Below, piece after piece: positions 26,302 to 36,015 of a DNA stretch of 64,000 nucleotides (position 1 is its first letter; each line of letters opens with the position of its first letter). Both the position numbers and the translations under genes were made by a program. The DNA lies in assembly GCF_001975665.1 (NCBI RefSeq), contig NZ_CP019419.1, forward strand, positions 1,984,001 through 2,048,000, read 5' to 3'. A model generated the notes under the pieces. That model ran no database searches. It was not told the origin of the DNA and saw only the letters and a program-made list of their open reading frames with translations. The stretch comes from Polaribacter reichenbachii (GTDB taxonomy: Bacteria; Bacteroidota; Bacteroidia; Flavobacteriales; Flavobacteriaceae).

Positions 26302-29300
26302 TTAATTCAATTTATAGTTAATTTGTTGGTTTTGAAGTGTAGCCAATAACTCATTAGAAACATTAACTTTTGTATTTCTACTAGGTAAGTTTACTTCAAT
26401 TTTTTCTTTAGCATCCCAAATGGTAAATTTTAAAGACTGCTTACCACCATTTGTTCTAAGAATTCTCTGAAGGTTAGCAATGGTTTCCTCAGTTATATCA
26501 TCAACAGAAATTTTAATGGTTAGTTTTTTACACAACTCATCCATAATATCGTGTAATAATTTCATTTCTGTAAATTTTAATCTTGGTTCGCCAGTAACAC
26601 CTTCTTTGTTTGTCCAACCAGGTTGAATTGTTGCTCGAACAAACAAGAAAGAATTGGGTACTAAAAAGTGTTTCATTTTTAAGTAATCTTCACCAAAAAT
26701 TCTAAACTCATTACTATCTCCATAATCTTCTATAGTAAACATTGCCCAACCTTTACCAGCTTTAGAAACTCTGTGTTGCACATCTGTAATAATACCTGCA
26801 AAAGACAAATTCATACCCACATATTTGGCCAAATCTTCTTTAAAATATTTTAAAGATGCATTACAAAAAATCATTTCGTTTTTAAAATCATCTAAAGGAT
26901 GTGCAGAAATATAAATACCAATAACTTCTTTTTCTTGGGATAAAAGTTCCATGGTTCCCCAAGTTTCACACTCAGGAATATCTGGTTCAGGAAACTGAAC
27001 TGTTGACGCTTCACCAAACATAGAAACCTGTGCAGAATTTTTGTTTTCTTGATATTTACTACCAAATTTCATAGCACGCTCTAAGAAAGTCAATCCTTTT
27101 TCATCAGTAGCAAAATATTGTGCTCTATGTGTATCTGTAAATGAATCGAAAGCACCTGCTTTAATTAAACTATCGAAAGATTTTTTATTAGCAGCTCTTA
27201 AATCAACACGTTTAGCTAAATCAAAGATAGAAGTGTAATTTCCGTTTTCTGTGCGCTCTTTAATTATGGCTCTTACAGCAGCAGCACCAACACCTTTAAC
27301 AGCGGCCATTCCAAAACGAACAGCTCCATCTTTATTTACAGAAAATTTAAGGTAAGATTCATTTAAATCTGGACCCAAAACTTCTAATCCCATTCGTTTA
27401 CATTCTTCCATAAAGAAAGAAACAGCTTTAATATCTTTCATATTATTAGAAAGTACAGAAGCCATATATTCTGCAGGATAATGTGCTTTTAAATAGGCAG
27501 TTTGATAAGCAATCCAAGCATAACAAGTAGAGTGAGATTTGTTAAAGGCATAACTTGCAAAGGCTTCCCAATCTTTCCAGATTTTTTCTAGCTTTTCTTC
27601 ATCATGACCATTTTTACCAGCTTGCTCAATGAATTTTGGTTTCATTTTATCCAAAACCGCAATTTGCTTTTTACCCATTGCTTTACGTAAAACATCGGCT
27701 TCACCTTTGGTAAAATCTGCCAGTTTTTGCGAGAGTAACATTACCTGCTCTTGGTAAACTGTAATACCGTAAGTTTCTGCCAAATACTCTTCCATTGCTG
27801 GTAAATCGTACTCAATATCTTCTGTTCCATGTTTTCTGTTGATAAAACTCGGAATGTATTCCATTGGTCCAGGTCTGTACAAGGCATTCATTGCAATTAA
27901 ATCTGCAAAAACGGTTGGTTTTAAAGAACGCATGTGTTTTTGCATCCCTGGAGATTCGTATTGAAAAATACCTACAGTTTCTCCTCTTTGGAATAATTCA
28001 TAGGTTTTTTCATCATCTAAAGGAAAATTTTCTGGATCTAAATCAACATTGTGTTTTGCCTTTACAATTTTTACAGTGTCTTTAATTAAAGTAAGTGTTT
28101 TTAATCCTAAGAAATCCATTTTTAACAAACCTGCAGATTCTACTACAGAGTTGTCAAATTGGGTAACATACATATCAGAATCCTTTGCCAAAGCAACAGG
28201 AACATAGTTGGTAATATCTCCAGGAGTAATAATTACACCACAGGCGTGAATACCTGTGTTTCTTACAGAACCTTCTAAAATTGTAGCTTTATTAATGGTT
28301 TCAGAAACAAGATCAGAACCAAAAGACATATTTCTTAGTTCTTCTACTAATTGTTTTTCTTCTGCTCGTAAACCATCAACTTTACCTTTACTTTTTGGAT
28401 CATCACCAAAAATATTTTTTAGTTTAATTCCTGGAATTAATTTGGCAATTCTATCCGCTTCAAAAAGTGGTAAATCTAAAACTCTGGCTGTATCTCTAAT
28501 TGAAGATTTTGCAGCCATTGTTCCGTAAGTAATAATTTGCGCAACTTGATTTGCGCCATACTTATCAATTACATAATCCATAACTCGACCTCGACCTTCA
28601 TCATCAAAATCGATATCGATATCTGGCATGGAAACACGCTCAGGATTTAAGAAACGCTCAAAAAGTAAATCGTATTTAATTGGGTCTATATTCGTAATCC
28701 AAAGACAATAAGCAACTACAGAACCAGCTGCAGAACCACGTCCAGGACCAACAGCAACATCCATTTTTCTGGCTTCGCGAATAAAATCTTCTACAATCAA
28801 AAAATAACCAGGGTAACCTGTTTTTTCAATTACTTCTAGTTCAAAATCTAAACGCTCTTTAATGGATTCTGTAATTTCTCCATAACGAATTTTTGCGCCT
28901 TCGAAAGTTAAGTGTTTTAAGAAATTATTTTCACCTCGTTTTCCTCCATCTTCATCATCTTTTGCATCTTTAAACTTTTCTGGAATATCAAAAGCCGGTA
29001 ATAAAACGTCTCTTGCTAACGTGAAAATTTCAATTTTATCTACAATTTCTTGAATGTTGATAATTGCTTCTGGCAGGTCTGCAAAAAGGGTTTTCATTTC
29101 ATCCGAAGACTTAAAATAATATTCTTCGTTTGGCAAACCATATCTGTAACCACGACCTTTTCCTTTTGGTGTAGCTTGCTTTTCACCATCTTTTACACAC
29201 AATAAAATATCGTGCGCATTTGCATCTTTTTTCTCTAGATAAAATGTGTTATTTGTGGCAACAATTTTTATATCGTGTTTTTTTGAGAATTTTAATAAGG

Positions 29301-30639
29301 TTTCATTTACAATATTTTCATCTTGTTGATTATGGCGCATCAACTCAATGTAAAAATCATCTTGGAATTCTTCTTTCCACCAAAGCAAAGCTTCTTCAGC
29401 TTGTTTTTCACCAAGATTTAGAATTTTACTTGGTACTTCTCCATATAAATTACCAGTTAAAACAATGATATCATCTTTATATTTTTTGATGATTTCTCTA
29501 TCAATTCTTGGCACATAATAAAATCCATCAACAAAAGCAATGGAAGACATTTTTGCCAAATTATGATACCCTTTTTTGTTTTTAGCCAACAAAACAACTT
29601 GGTAACCATTGTCTTTTTGCGATTTGTTTTTATGATCTTCACAAACATTAAATTCGCAACCAATAATTGGTTTTATTGGGTTTTCTGCACTTTTATTATG
29701 ATTTAAAATGGCGCTTACAAAATGAAAAGAAGCCATCATATTTGCAGTATCTGTCATTGCAATGGCTGGCATGTTGTCTTTTGCAGCCGCTTTTACAATG
29801 TTGCCAATTTGCATTGTAGATTGTAAAACAGAATATTGTGTATGGTTGTGTAAATGTGCAAATTGTACATCTTTTAATTCGGCTAAACCTTCTGATGTAG
29901 ATTTGGTTTCTTTAACGTCTTTTAATTTTTCTAGACGTTTACGAATCTTATCACTCTCTTTTTTAAGGTTGATGTGTTTTAAACCAATTACTTGTATTGG
30001 TTTTGGGTTTGCTTCTGAAAAATTTTTAAAATAATCAGCATCTACATCTAATTGTTCTTTGGTAAATTCTCTTAAACGAATTAATTCTAAGAAACAACGT
30101 GTAGTAGCCTCTACATCTGCAGTTGCATTGTGTGCTTCTCCAAACCCAACACCAAATAAATGATTGTGTAATTCTGTTAAAGTTGGTAGTTTAAATTTAC
30201 CTCCTCTACCACCAGGAATTTGACACATTTGTGCCGTTTTTTCTGTACAAGTATCTAAAAGTGGCAGTTTTGTTAGGTTGTTTTCTACACCTAATCTATG
30301 AAATTCACATCCCATAATATTGATATCGAAACCAACATTTTGCCCAACAATAAATTTGGTTTTTTTAAGCGCTTCGTTAAAAAGATCTAAACCTTTATCT
30401 AAAGCAATACCTTGTTCTGCTGCTAATTCTGTAGAAATTCCGTGAATTCTTTCTGCATCATAAGGAATATTAAAACCATCTGGCTGAATTAAAAAATCGT
30501 TATGTTCTAATACATTACCCATTTCGTCATGCAATTGCCATGCAATTTGAATACACCTTGGCCAGTTATCTGTGTCTGTAATTGGTGCATTCCAACTTTT
30601 GGGTAAACCAGTGGTTTCAGTATCAAAAATTAAGTACAT
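26302..30639 (-). CDS. dnaE: DNA polymerase III alpha subunit with N-terminal proofreading exonuclease
   Basis: A 1445-residue replicative polymerase. The start is set at ATG 30639 (MYLIFDTETTGLP); the 30 codons upstream look like leader sequence and not protein. Residues 1-190 are a DEDDh exonuclease (FDTETTG, GQNVGFDINI, HNATADVEAT). Next come the PHP domain (FAHLHNHTQYSVLQ), the palm with catalytic acidic residues PDIDIDFDDEGRGRV, the EGSVRNTGIHACGVII region, the fingers/beta-binding region (FNKSHSTCYAWIAYQTAYLKAHYPAEYMA) and an OB domain near the C-terminus. Proofreading built into alpha distinguishes it from E. coli DnaE. Confidence 0.93.
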   Translation of the reverse strand: MYLIFDTETTGLPKSWNAPITDTDNWPRCIQIAWQLHDEMGNVLEHNDFLIQPDGFNIPYDAERIHGISTELAAEQGIALDKGLDLFNEALKKTKFIVGQNVGFDINIMGCEFHRLGVENNLTKLPLLDTCTEKTAQMCQIPGGRGGKFKLPTLTELHNHLFGVGFGEAHNATADVEATTRCFLELIRLREFTKEQLDVDADYFKNFSEANPKPIQVIGLKHINLKKESDKIRKRLEKLKDVKETKSTSEGLAELKDVQFAHLHNHTQYSVLQSTMQIGNIVKAAAKDNMPAIAMTDTANMMASFHFVSAILNHNKSAENPIKPIIGCEFNVCEDHKNKSQKDNGYQVVLLAKNKKGYHNLAKMSSIAFVDGFYYVPRIDREIIKKYKDDIIVLTGNLYGEVPSKILNLGEKQAEEALLWWKEEFQDDFYIELMRHNQQDENIVNETLLKFSKKHDIKIVATNNTFYLEKKDANAHDILLCVKDGEKQATPKGKGRGYRYGLPNEEYYFKSSDEMKTLFADLPEAIINIQEIVDKIEIFTLARDVLLPAFDIPEKFKDAKDDEDGGKRGENNFLKHLTFEGAKIRYGEITESIKERLDFELEVIEKTGYPGYFLIVEDFIREARKMDVAVGPGRGSAAGSVVAYCLWITNIDPIKYDLLFERFLNPERVSMPDIDIDFDDEGRGRVMDYVIDKYGANQVAQIITYGTMAAKSSIRDTARVLDLPLFEADRIAKLIPGIKLKNIFGDDPKSKGKVDGLRAEEKQLVEELRNMSFGSDLVSETINKATILEGSVRNTGIHACGVIITPGDITNYVPVALAKDSDMYVTQFDNSVVESAGLLKMDFLGLKTLTLIKDTVKIVKAKHNVDLDPENFPLDDEKTYELFQRGETVGIFQYESPGMQKHMRSLKPTVFADLIAMNALYRPGPMEYIPSFINRKHGTEDIEYDLPAMEEYLAETYGITVYQEQVMLLSQKLADFTKGEADVLRKAMGKKQIAVLDKMKPKFIEQAGKNGHDEEKLEKIWKDWEAFASYAFNKSHSTCYAWIAYQTAYLKAHYPAEYMASVLSNNMKDIKAVSFFMEECKRMGLEVLGPDLNESYLKFSVNKDGAVRFGMAAVKGVGAAAVRAIIKERTENGNYTSIFDLAKRVDLRAANKKSFDSLIKAGAFDSFTDTHRAQYFATDEKGLTFLERAMKFGSKYQENKNSAQVSMFGEASTVQFPEPDIPECETWGTMELLSQEKEVIGIYISAHPLDDFKNEMIFCNASLKYFKEDLAKYVGMNLSFAGIITDVQHRVSKAGKGWAMFTIEDYGDSNEFRIFGEDYLKMKHFLVPNSFLFVRATIQPGWTNKEGVTGEPRLKFTEMKLLHDIMDELCKKLTIKISVDDITEETIANLQRILRTNGGKQSLKFTIWDAKEKIEVNLPSRNTKVNVSNELLATLQNQQINYKLN

Positions 30640-30724
30640 AAATGATTTTTTTTGCTCATTATTTTGGAGGGTTAAATGTACGAAATAAAGGAAGTTTAAA
30701 GGTTGAAAGGTAAAGAGACTTATC

Positions 30725-30762
30725 AACAAAAAAAGTCAACCCAATTAAGGGTTGACTTTCTA
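30725..30762 (-). terminator. Rho-independent terminator after the ferritin-like gene
   Basis: The 11-bp stem AAAGTCAACCC (30732-30742) with GGGTTGACTTT (30749-30759) has a 6-nt loop. An A run on the left reads as a T tract on the minus strand. Confidence 0.88.
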
Positions 30763-30786
30763 AAAACTAATTCAAATAATTTATTT

Positions 30787-31233
30787 TTATGCTAACTCTT
30801 CTTCTACCATTAAAGAGTTAATTGCAGATTGTATTTGTTGTCTTTGGGTTTCTAACATTTTTCTTGTTGATGGAGCAAAAGCATCGTCTTTTAAAATTTC
30901 AGAATATTCATCGTAACTTGCTTGCTCACCTCTAATTGCTTCTTCTAAAATAGCTTCTTCATCATTAGAGCTAAATAAAGATTTTAAAGACATCCAGTTT
31001 CTGTGCATTGTTCCTTGAAAAGTTCCTGACTCTTCTGGTATTTGTCCATAAGACAATATTTCTGTTCTTAAGTTTTTAGCAAACTCACTTCGTTCTGAGG
31101 CTCTATTTTTAAAGAAAATTTTTAATCGAGAACTATCAACATTTTCAGCGGCATTTAAATACCCTTTTTCTGCATCATAATTCTTTTCTAATAATTCGTT
31201 TAATTTGTTCGAAATTTTTTCTGTGTACTTCAT
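30787..31233 (-). CDS. Ferritin-like four-helix protein (DUF2383 / PA2169 type)
   Basis: A 148-residue, nearly all-helical protein. It starts KYTEKISNKLNELLEKNYDAEKGYLNAAENV. Repeated Glu/His-containing helices follow: FFKNRASERSEFAKNLR, GTFQGTMHRNWMSLK and EEAIRGEQASYDEYSEIL. This is the layout of the DUF2383 family, a ferritin-fold group linked to stress in other bacteria. Metal binding is plausible from the Glu and His residues but not proven. It is monocistronic, with a strong terminator. Confidence 0.78.
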   Translation of the reverse strand: MKYTEKISNKLNELLEKNYDAEKGYLNAAENVDSSRLKIFFKNRASERSEFAKNLRTEILSYGQIPEESGTFQGTMHRNWMSLKSLFSSNDEEAILEEAIRGEQASYDEYSEILKDDAFAPSTRKMLETQRQQIQSAINSLMVEEELA

Positions 31234-31481
31234 TGTGTCATTTTCATTTTAAATTCCAATAAATTGTTTTGAGATGCGTATTGTTTCACATCTTATTTCT
31301 GATACAAATGTAAATAAGCTTTAAAGCCCTTATTGATGCATAAGGTTTCGATTTTAACTCATTTGAATTTTTAGTATTTATTTAAGATTTATACTATTGT
31401 TTTTTAATTGAATTAAAATATTTGTAACATTTTCGTAAATTGGCATACATATAAAAGAACTTTTAATTAAAATATTTAAAA

Positions 31482-32228
31482 ATGAAAAAAATACTATTAG
31501 TAGCTGTTATGTTTTTAGGACTTGTTGCTAACGCGCAAACAGCAGATGAAATTTTAGCTACTTACTATGAAAACATTGGAGGAGTTGAAAACCTTAAGAA
31601 AATTAAAGGTCTTAAAATGACAGCAATTGTTAATCAGCAAGGAATGGAGATTCCTTTAGAAATTTATCAAATGGCTGATGGTAAACAAATGTCTGTTATT
31701 AATTTTCAAGGAAAAGAAATTAAACAAGGTGTTTTTGATGGCGAAACTTTATGGGGTCATAACTTTATGACAATGAAAGCTGAAAAAAGCGATGCAGAGG
31801 CTACAGCAAATATGAAGTTAGATATGAATGATTTTCCTGATGCTTTTGTTGATTATAAAGAAAAAGGTTATAAAGTAGAATTATTAGGTAAAGCAACAAT
31901 TGATGGTGCAGAAACGTTTAAAATTAAACTAACAAAAGAACCTGTTACTATTGATGGTAAAAAAGAAGACAGTATTACATATTACTTTTTTGATACAGAA
32001 AATTTTGTACCTATTGCAATACAATCAGAAATAAAATCTGGACCAGGTAAAGGAATGATGTCAGAAATTACAATGAGCGATTATCAAGAAGTTGATGGTT
32101 TGTATTTTCCATTTTCAATGACGCAAGGAGTAAAAGGCCAGCCAGGTGCTCCATTAACAATTACTAAAATCGAGCTAAATCCAACAGTAGACGCAGCTTT
32201 ATTTGCATTTCCTGAAGAAAAAGAGTAA
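31482..32228 (+). CDS. Exported LolA-like / outer-membrane lipoprotein-sorting-type protein
   Basis: A 248-residue exported protein. The signal peptide MKKILLVAVMFLGLVANAQ is followed by TADEILATYYENIGGVENLKKIKGLKM, the start typical of Bacteroidota proteins annotated as lipoprotein-sorting or LolA/LolB-fold. The beta-rich body (EIYQMADGKQMSVINFQGKEIKQGVFDGETLWG, YYFFDTENFVPIAIQSE, SDYQEVDGLYFPFSMTQ) fits a LolA-like half barrel. A true role in lipoprotein transport is not shown; many such proteins are of unknown function. A terminator follows, then the BNR-repeat gene. Confidence 0.7.
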   Translation: MKKILLVAVMFLGLVANAQTADEILATYYENIGGVENLKKIKGLKMTAIVNQQGMEIPLEIYQMADGKQMSVINFQGKEIKQGVFDGETLWGHNFMTMKAEKSDAEATANMKLDMNDFPDAFVDYKEKGYKVELLGKATIDGAETFKIKLTKEPVTIDGKKEDSITYYFFDTENFVPIAIQSEIKSGPGKGMMSEITMSDYQEVDGLYFPFSMTQGVKGQPGAPLTITKIELNPTVDAALFAFPEEKE

Positions 32229-32242
32229 TCGAAAAATACTTT

Positions 32243-32278
32243 AAAAATCCTCAAATTTATTTTGAGGATTTTTTTTAA
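32243..32278 (+). terminator. Rho-independent terminator
   Basis: The stem AATCCTCAAA (32246-32255) with TTTGAGGATT (32261-32270) is followed by a run of Ts. Confidence 0.85.
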
Positions 32279-32296
32279 TCACTAAAACCAAACAAA

Positions 32297-35200
32297 ATGA
32301 AAAAACAATTTTTATTAGTGGCTGTTCTACTTTTATCTTTTTCTGTAAAGGTTGATGCACAAAGTAAAAACACAAAAGGAAAGCAATTATTTGGAGATTT
32401 AACTGCTAGGCATATTGGGCCAGCTTTAATGAGTGGTAGAATTAATGATTTAGAAAATCATCCAACAAATAATAGAATTATTTACGCAGGAACTGCAGGT
32501 GGTGGAGTATGGAAATCGAATGATGGTGGTGTTACTTTTAATCCTATTTTCGATGATTATTGTCAATCTATAGGTGCTATAGAAGTAGATCCAAACGATC
32601 CTGATAATACAATTTACGTAGGTACAGGAGAAACTTGGACAAGAAATAGTGTTTCTTATGGAGATGGGATGTATAAAACAGTTGATGGTGGAGTTACTTG
32701 GGATAAAATAGGGTTTGAAAACTCAGATCGTATTGCAAACATAATTGTTAATCCAAAGAATTCTAATGAAATTTATGTAGGTGTTTTAGGCGCTTTATGG
32801 GGAGATAGTGAAGAAAGAGGTGTTTATAAATCTTCGGATGCAGGTAAAACTTGGGATAAAATTTTATATACCAATCAAAAAACAGGTTGTGCAGATTTAA
32901 CTATGGATCCTAAAAACCCAAATATTATATACGCTTCTATGTGGGAGTTTAGAAGAACAGGTTGGTCTTTTGAGTCTGGTGGTAAAGACAGTGCCTTGTA
33001 CAAATCAATTGATGGTGGTGCAACTTGGAACAAAATTCATAACGGATTTCCAGAAGGTAGTTTAGGTAGATTGGCAATTGCAGTTGCGCCTTCTAATTCT
33101 AACATTCTTTACACGGTTATTGAAGCTGAAAAAAATGAAAGAAAAGGATTGTATAGAAGTGATGATGCTGGTGCTAACTGGAAACAATTAAATAACGATT
33201 TTGGTATTACAGTGCGTCCTTTTTACTTTTCTAGAATTGTGGTAGATCCTAAAAATCCAGATATAGTTGTAAAAGGTGGTTTAAGTGGTTCTATTTCTAG
33301 AGATGGAGGAAAAACATTTAAAAATTTAGGAAATATGCACAGTGATATTCACGATATTACTTTTGATATTCATAATTCTGATAGAATGTATGCTGGTACA
33401 GATGGTGGAGTTTATCGTTCTTTAAATGGAGGAACAACTATGGAAATTGTAGAGAATTTACCTATTTCTCAATTCTATCAAGTTAGTGTAGACGATGCAG
33501 AACCTTATAATATTTATGGTGGTTTACAAGATAATGGTTCTTGGTATGGACCTTCTTCTTCACCTGGTGGAATTGAAGCAAGAGACTGGAATTCTATTGG
33601 TGGAGGTGATGGTTTTAGAGTTTTAAAACATCCAAAGAAAAATATTATTTATTCAGAAATGCAAGGTGCAGAAAATGTTTGGAGATATGATGTAGATGCA
33701 AAAAGAGTAAAAACCATTCAGCCATTACCACAAAAAGGTTATGCTAAATTGCGTTTTAACTGGAATGCACCAATGGCTATAAGCGCACATCAGCCAGATC
33801 GTTTTTATATGGGAAGCCAGTTTTTACATAAATCTGAAGATTTGGGTGATACTTGGACAATTATTTCGCCAGATTTAACGACTAATGATCCTTTAAAACA
33901 AGATCAAGGCAATTCTGGTGGATTGTCTATGGATAACTCAGGAGCAGAAAATCATACAACCATATTCACCATAGCAGAATCTACTTTAGATGAAAATGTA
34001 ATTTGGGTGGGTACAGATGATGGTAATGTACAAGTGACACAAGATGGAGGTAAAACTTGGACAAACACAATAGTAAATGTATCAGATTTACCAAAAAATA
34101 CTTGGGCTTATCATATAGAAGCAAGTGTTTTTAATAAAGGTACTGCTTACGTTGTTTTTGACGGGCATACAATGAATGATATGAAACCATATACCTACAA
34201 AACAACAGATTTTGGTAAAACTTGGACAAGCATTATTACTAATGATGTAGTTGGTTCTGTTAGAAATATTCAAGAAGATTATGTAAACCCAGATTTATTA
34301 TTTTTAGGTACAGAATTCGGTTTGTACATTACTGTAAATGGTGGTAAAAACTGGATAAAATTCACAAATAATATGCCTGCTGTAGCTGTACATTTTATAG
34401 AATTACAAAAGCAAACTAACGATTTAGTAATGGGAACACATGGTAGAGGAATTATTATTATTGATGATATTTCACCACTGAGAGAAATTAACGATGAGGT
34501 TTTAAAAGAGAAAGTACATTTCTTTACTTCAAAACCAACTGTAATTTTCGAAGAAGGTAGTTTTGCAGGAAGTTTTGGAGCAGAAACTCAATTTGTTGGT
34601 GCAAACCCAAGCAGAGCAGCACAAATAAAATATCATTTAAGCAGACGTCACACTTTTGGTAAAATGACTCTAGAAATTCAAGATGATAATGGAAAAGTAA
34701 TTAGCAAATTAGGTCCTGGAAAATCAAAAGGAATAAATATTGTAAACTGGAATTATAGATTAAAAAACCCAAAAGTAGCAAAAGGGAAAACGTTTAGTTT
34801 TGGCGGGTTTACTTCGCCTTTAGTAGAAGCAGGTACTTATAATGTGGTTTTAAAGAAAGGTAAAGATACTTTTACAAAGAAGATAGCGTTAATCTACGAC
34901 CCTAAATCAAATTTATCTGCATCAGATAGAGAAATGAAGCACAATACCACAATGAAAATGTATAATATGACAGAAGAATTGGCATATATGGTATATGAGT
35001 TAGATGCAATATTAGAAAAGGCAGAAGTGCTTAAAAAGAAAAAAATCGTAGAAAAGTTGACAGGGTTAAAGAAAACTTTGGTAATTACAACTGGAGACAA
35101 TTATGTAGGCTCAGCAGAACCACAATTAAGAGAAAAAATGTCTGATTTATACAGTAAAATTGCAACAAGTTATGATAAACCTTCAAATTCTGAATTAGAG

Positions 35201-35320
35201 AGTTTATCTATAATTGAAGAACGATTTGAAGCAGCAAAAGCAGATTATCAGAAAATAAAAAAGAAAGTTAAATTCTTAGATGAATTAAATTTAAAGTCTT
35301 TTGAAGAATTTATAAAATAA
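32297..35320 (+). CDS. Exported VPS10/sortilin-like BNR-repeat beta-propeller protein
   Basis: A 1007-residue exported protein. A signal peptide (MKKQFLLVAVLLLSFSVKVDAQ) is followed by repeated Asp-box / BNR units such as GGVWKSNDGGVTF, GMYKTVDGGVTWDKI, GVYKSSDAGKTWDKI, ALYKSIDGGATWNKI, NVQVTQDGGKTWTN and YKTTDFGKTWTS. These build a sortilin-like propeller over about residues 40-720. The C-terminal ~280 residues are a different, Lys-rich domain with helical ends. No sialidase RIP motif or catalytic triad is obvious, so a binding or scaffolding role is as likely as hydrolysis. Such proteins are common and abundant in flavobacteria. Confidence 0.78.
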   Translation: MKKQFLLVAVLLLSFSVKVDAQSKNTKGKQLFGDLTARHIGPALMSGRINDLENHPTNNRIIYAGTAGGGVWKSNDGGVTFNPIFDDYCQSIGAIEVDPNDPDNTIYVGTGETWTRNSVSYGDGMYKTVDGGVTWDKIGFENSDRIANIIVNPKNSNEIYVGVLGALWGDSEERGVYKSSDAGKTWDKILYTNQKTGCADLTMDPKNPNIIYASMWEFRRTGWSFESGGKDSALYKSIDGGATWNKIHNGFPEGSLGRLAIAVAPSNSNILYTVIEAEKNERKGLYRSDDAGANWKQLNNDFGITVRPFYFSRIVVDPKNPDIVVKGGLSGSISRDGGKTFKNLGNMHSDIHDITFDIHNSDRMYAGTDGGVYRSLNGGTTMEIVENLPISQFYQVSVDDAEPYNIYGGLQDNGSWYGPSSSPGGIEARDWNSIGGGDGFRVLKHPKKNIIYSEMQGAENVWRYDVDAKRVKTIQPLPQKGYAKLRFNWNAPMAISAHQPDRFYMGSQFLHKSEDLGDTWTIISPDLTTNDPLKQDQGNSGGLSMDNSGAENHTTIFTIAESTLDENVIWVGTDDGNVQVTQDGGKTWTNTIVNVSDLPKNTWAYHIEASVFNKGTAYVVFDGHTMNDMKPYTYKTTDFGKTWTSIITNDVVGSVRNIQEDYVNPDLLFLGTEFGLYITVNGGKNWIKFTNNMPAVAVHFIELQKQTNDLVMGTHGRGIIIIDDISPLREINDEVLKEKVHFFTSKPTVIFEEGSFAGSFGAETQFVGANPSRAAQIKYHLSRRHTFGKMTLEIQDDNGKVISKLGPGKSKGINIVNWNYRLKNPKVAKGKTFSFGGFTSPLVEAGTYNVVLKKGKDTFTKKIALIYDPKSNLSASDREMKHNTTMKMYNMTEELAYMVYELDAILEKAEVLKKKKIVEKLTGLKKTLVITTGDNYVGSAEPQLREKMSDLYSKIATSYDKPSNSELESLSIIEERFEAAKADYQKIKKKVKFLDELNLKSFEEFIK

Positions 35321-35382
35321 TTTTTATGCAGAAAAATCATTAATTTATAGGTTATTAGTGATTTAGTGTCAAAAAAAGTTAG

Positions 35383-35390
35383 TATTTTTG
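35383..35390 (+). promoter_or_regulatory. -7 box of the rpsP promoter
   Basis: TATTTTTG is a perfect TAnnTTTG match, 70 bases upstream of rpsP, with no clear TTG at ideal spacing. Confidence 0.55.
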
Positions 35391-35396
35391 CGCCCA

Positions 35397-35443
35397 CTTA
35401 TCACGAGATGGTAAGATTTTTAATAATCAAGGTCGAGAACCTT
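35397..35443 (+). promoter_or_regulatory. Structured 5' leader of rpsP
   Basis: Two small hairpins lie between the promoter and the rpsP ATG: CTTAT/GTAAG (35397-35401 with 35411-35415) and AAGGT-cgaga-ACCTT (35429-35443). A leader of this kind could be an autoregulatory site bound by a ribosomal protein; that is inference. Confidence 0.35.
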
Positions 35444-35459
35444 AAAAAATTAACAAATT

Positions 35460-35996
35460 ATGTCTGTAAAAATCAGATTACAAAGACACGGAAAAAAAGG
35501 TAAACCATTCTATTGGATCGTTGCTGCAGATGCCCGTGCAAAAAGAGATGGTAAATACTTAGAAAAAATTGGTACTTACAATCCTAATGTAAACCCAGCA
35601 GAAATTAACTTAGATGTTGATGGTGCTGTAAAATGGTTACAAAATGGTGCGCAACCAACTGATACTGCAAAAGCAATTTTATCTTATAAAGGTGCTATGT
35701 TAAAGAATCATTTAGTTGGTGGTGTAAGAAAAGGTGCTTTAACAGAAGAGCAAGCAGAAGCTAAATTTACTGCTTGGTTAGAAGAAAAAGCAGCTAAAAT
35801 TTCTGCAAAAGAAGAAGGTTTAAGCGCAGCAGAAGCTGATGCAAAAGCGAAAGCTTTAGCAGCTGAAAAAGCGGTTAACGATGCAAGAATCGAAGCAGCT
35901 AAACCAGCTGTAGAAGAAGTTGCAGAAGAAGCATCTGAAGAAGTTGAAGCAGCAGCAGAAACTATTGATGAAGCAGCAGAAAAAGCAGCAGAGTAA
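35460..35996 (+). CDS. rpsP: 30S ribosomal protein S16 with long acidic-alanine tail
   Basis: A 178-residue protein. The first ~80 residues are canonical S16 (VKIRLQRHGKKGKPFYWIVAADARAKRDGKYLEKIGTYNPN). S16 is usually about 80-90 residues; here an extension follows that is very rich in Ala, Glu and Lys (KAKALAAEKAVNDARIEAAK; EEVEAAAETIDEAAEKAAE), probably a helical or disordered tail. Such tails are common in Bacteroidota S16. The gene is followed after 19 bases by rimM, the usual order. Confidence 0.95.
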   Translation: MSVKIRLQRHGKKGKPFYWIVAADARAKRDGKYLEKIGTYNPNVNPAEINLDVDGAVKWLQNGAQPTDTAKAILSYKGAMLKNHLVGGVRKGALTEEQAEAKFTAWLEEKAAKISAKEEGLSAAEADAKAKALAAEKAVNDARIEAAKPAVEEVAEEASEEVEAAAETIDEAAEKAAE

Positions 35997-36015
35997 ATTA
36001 TAAATTGATACGATA

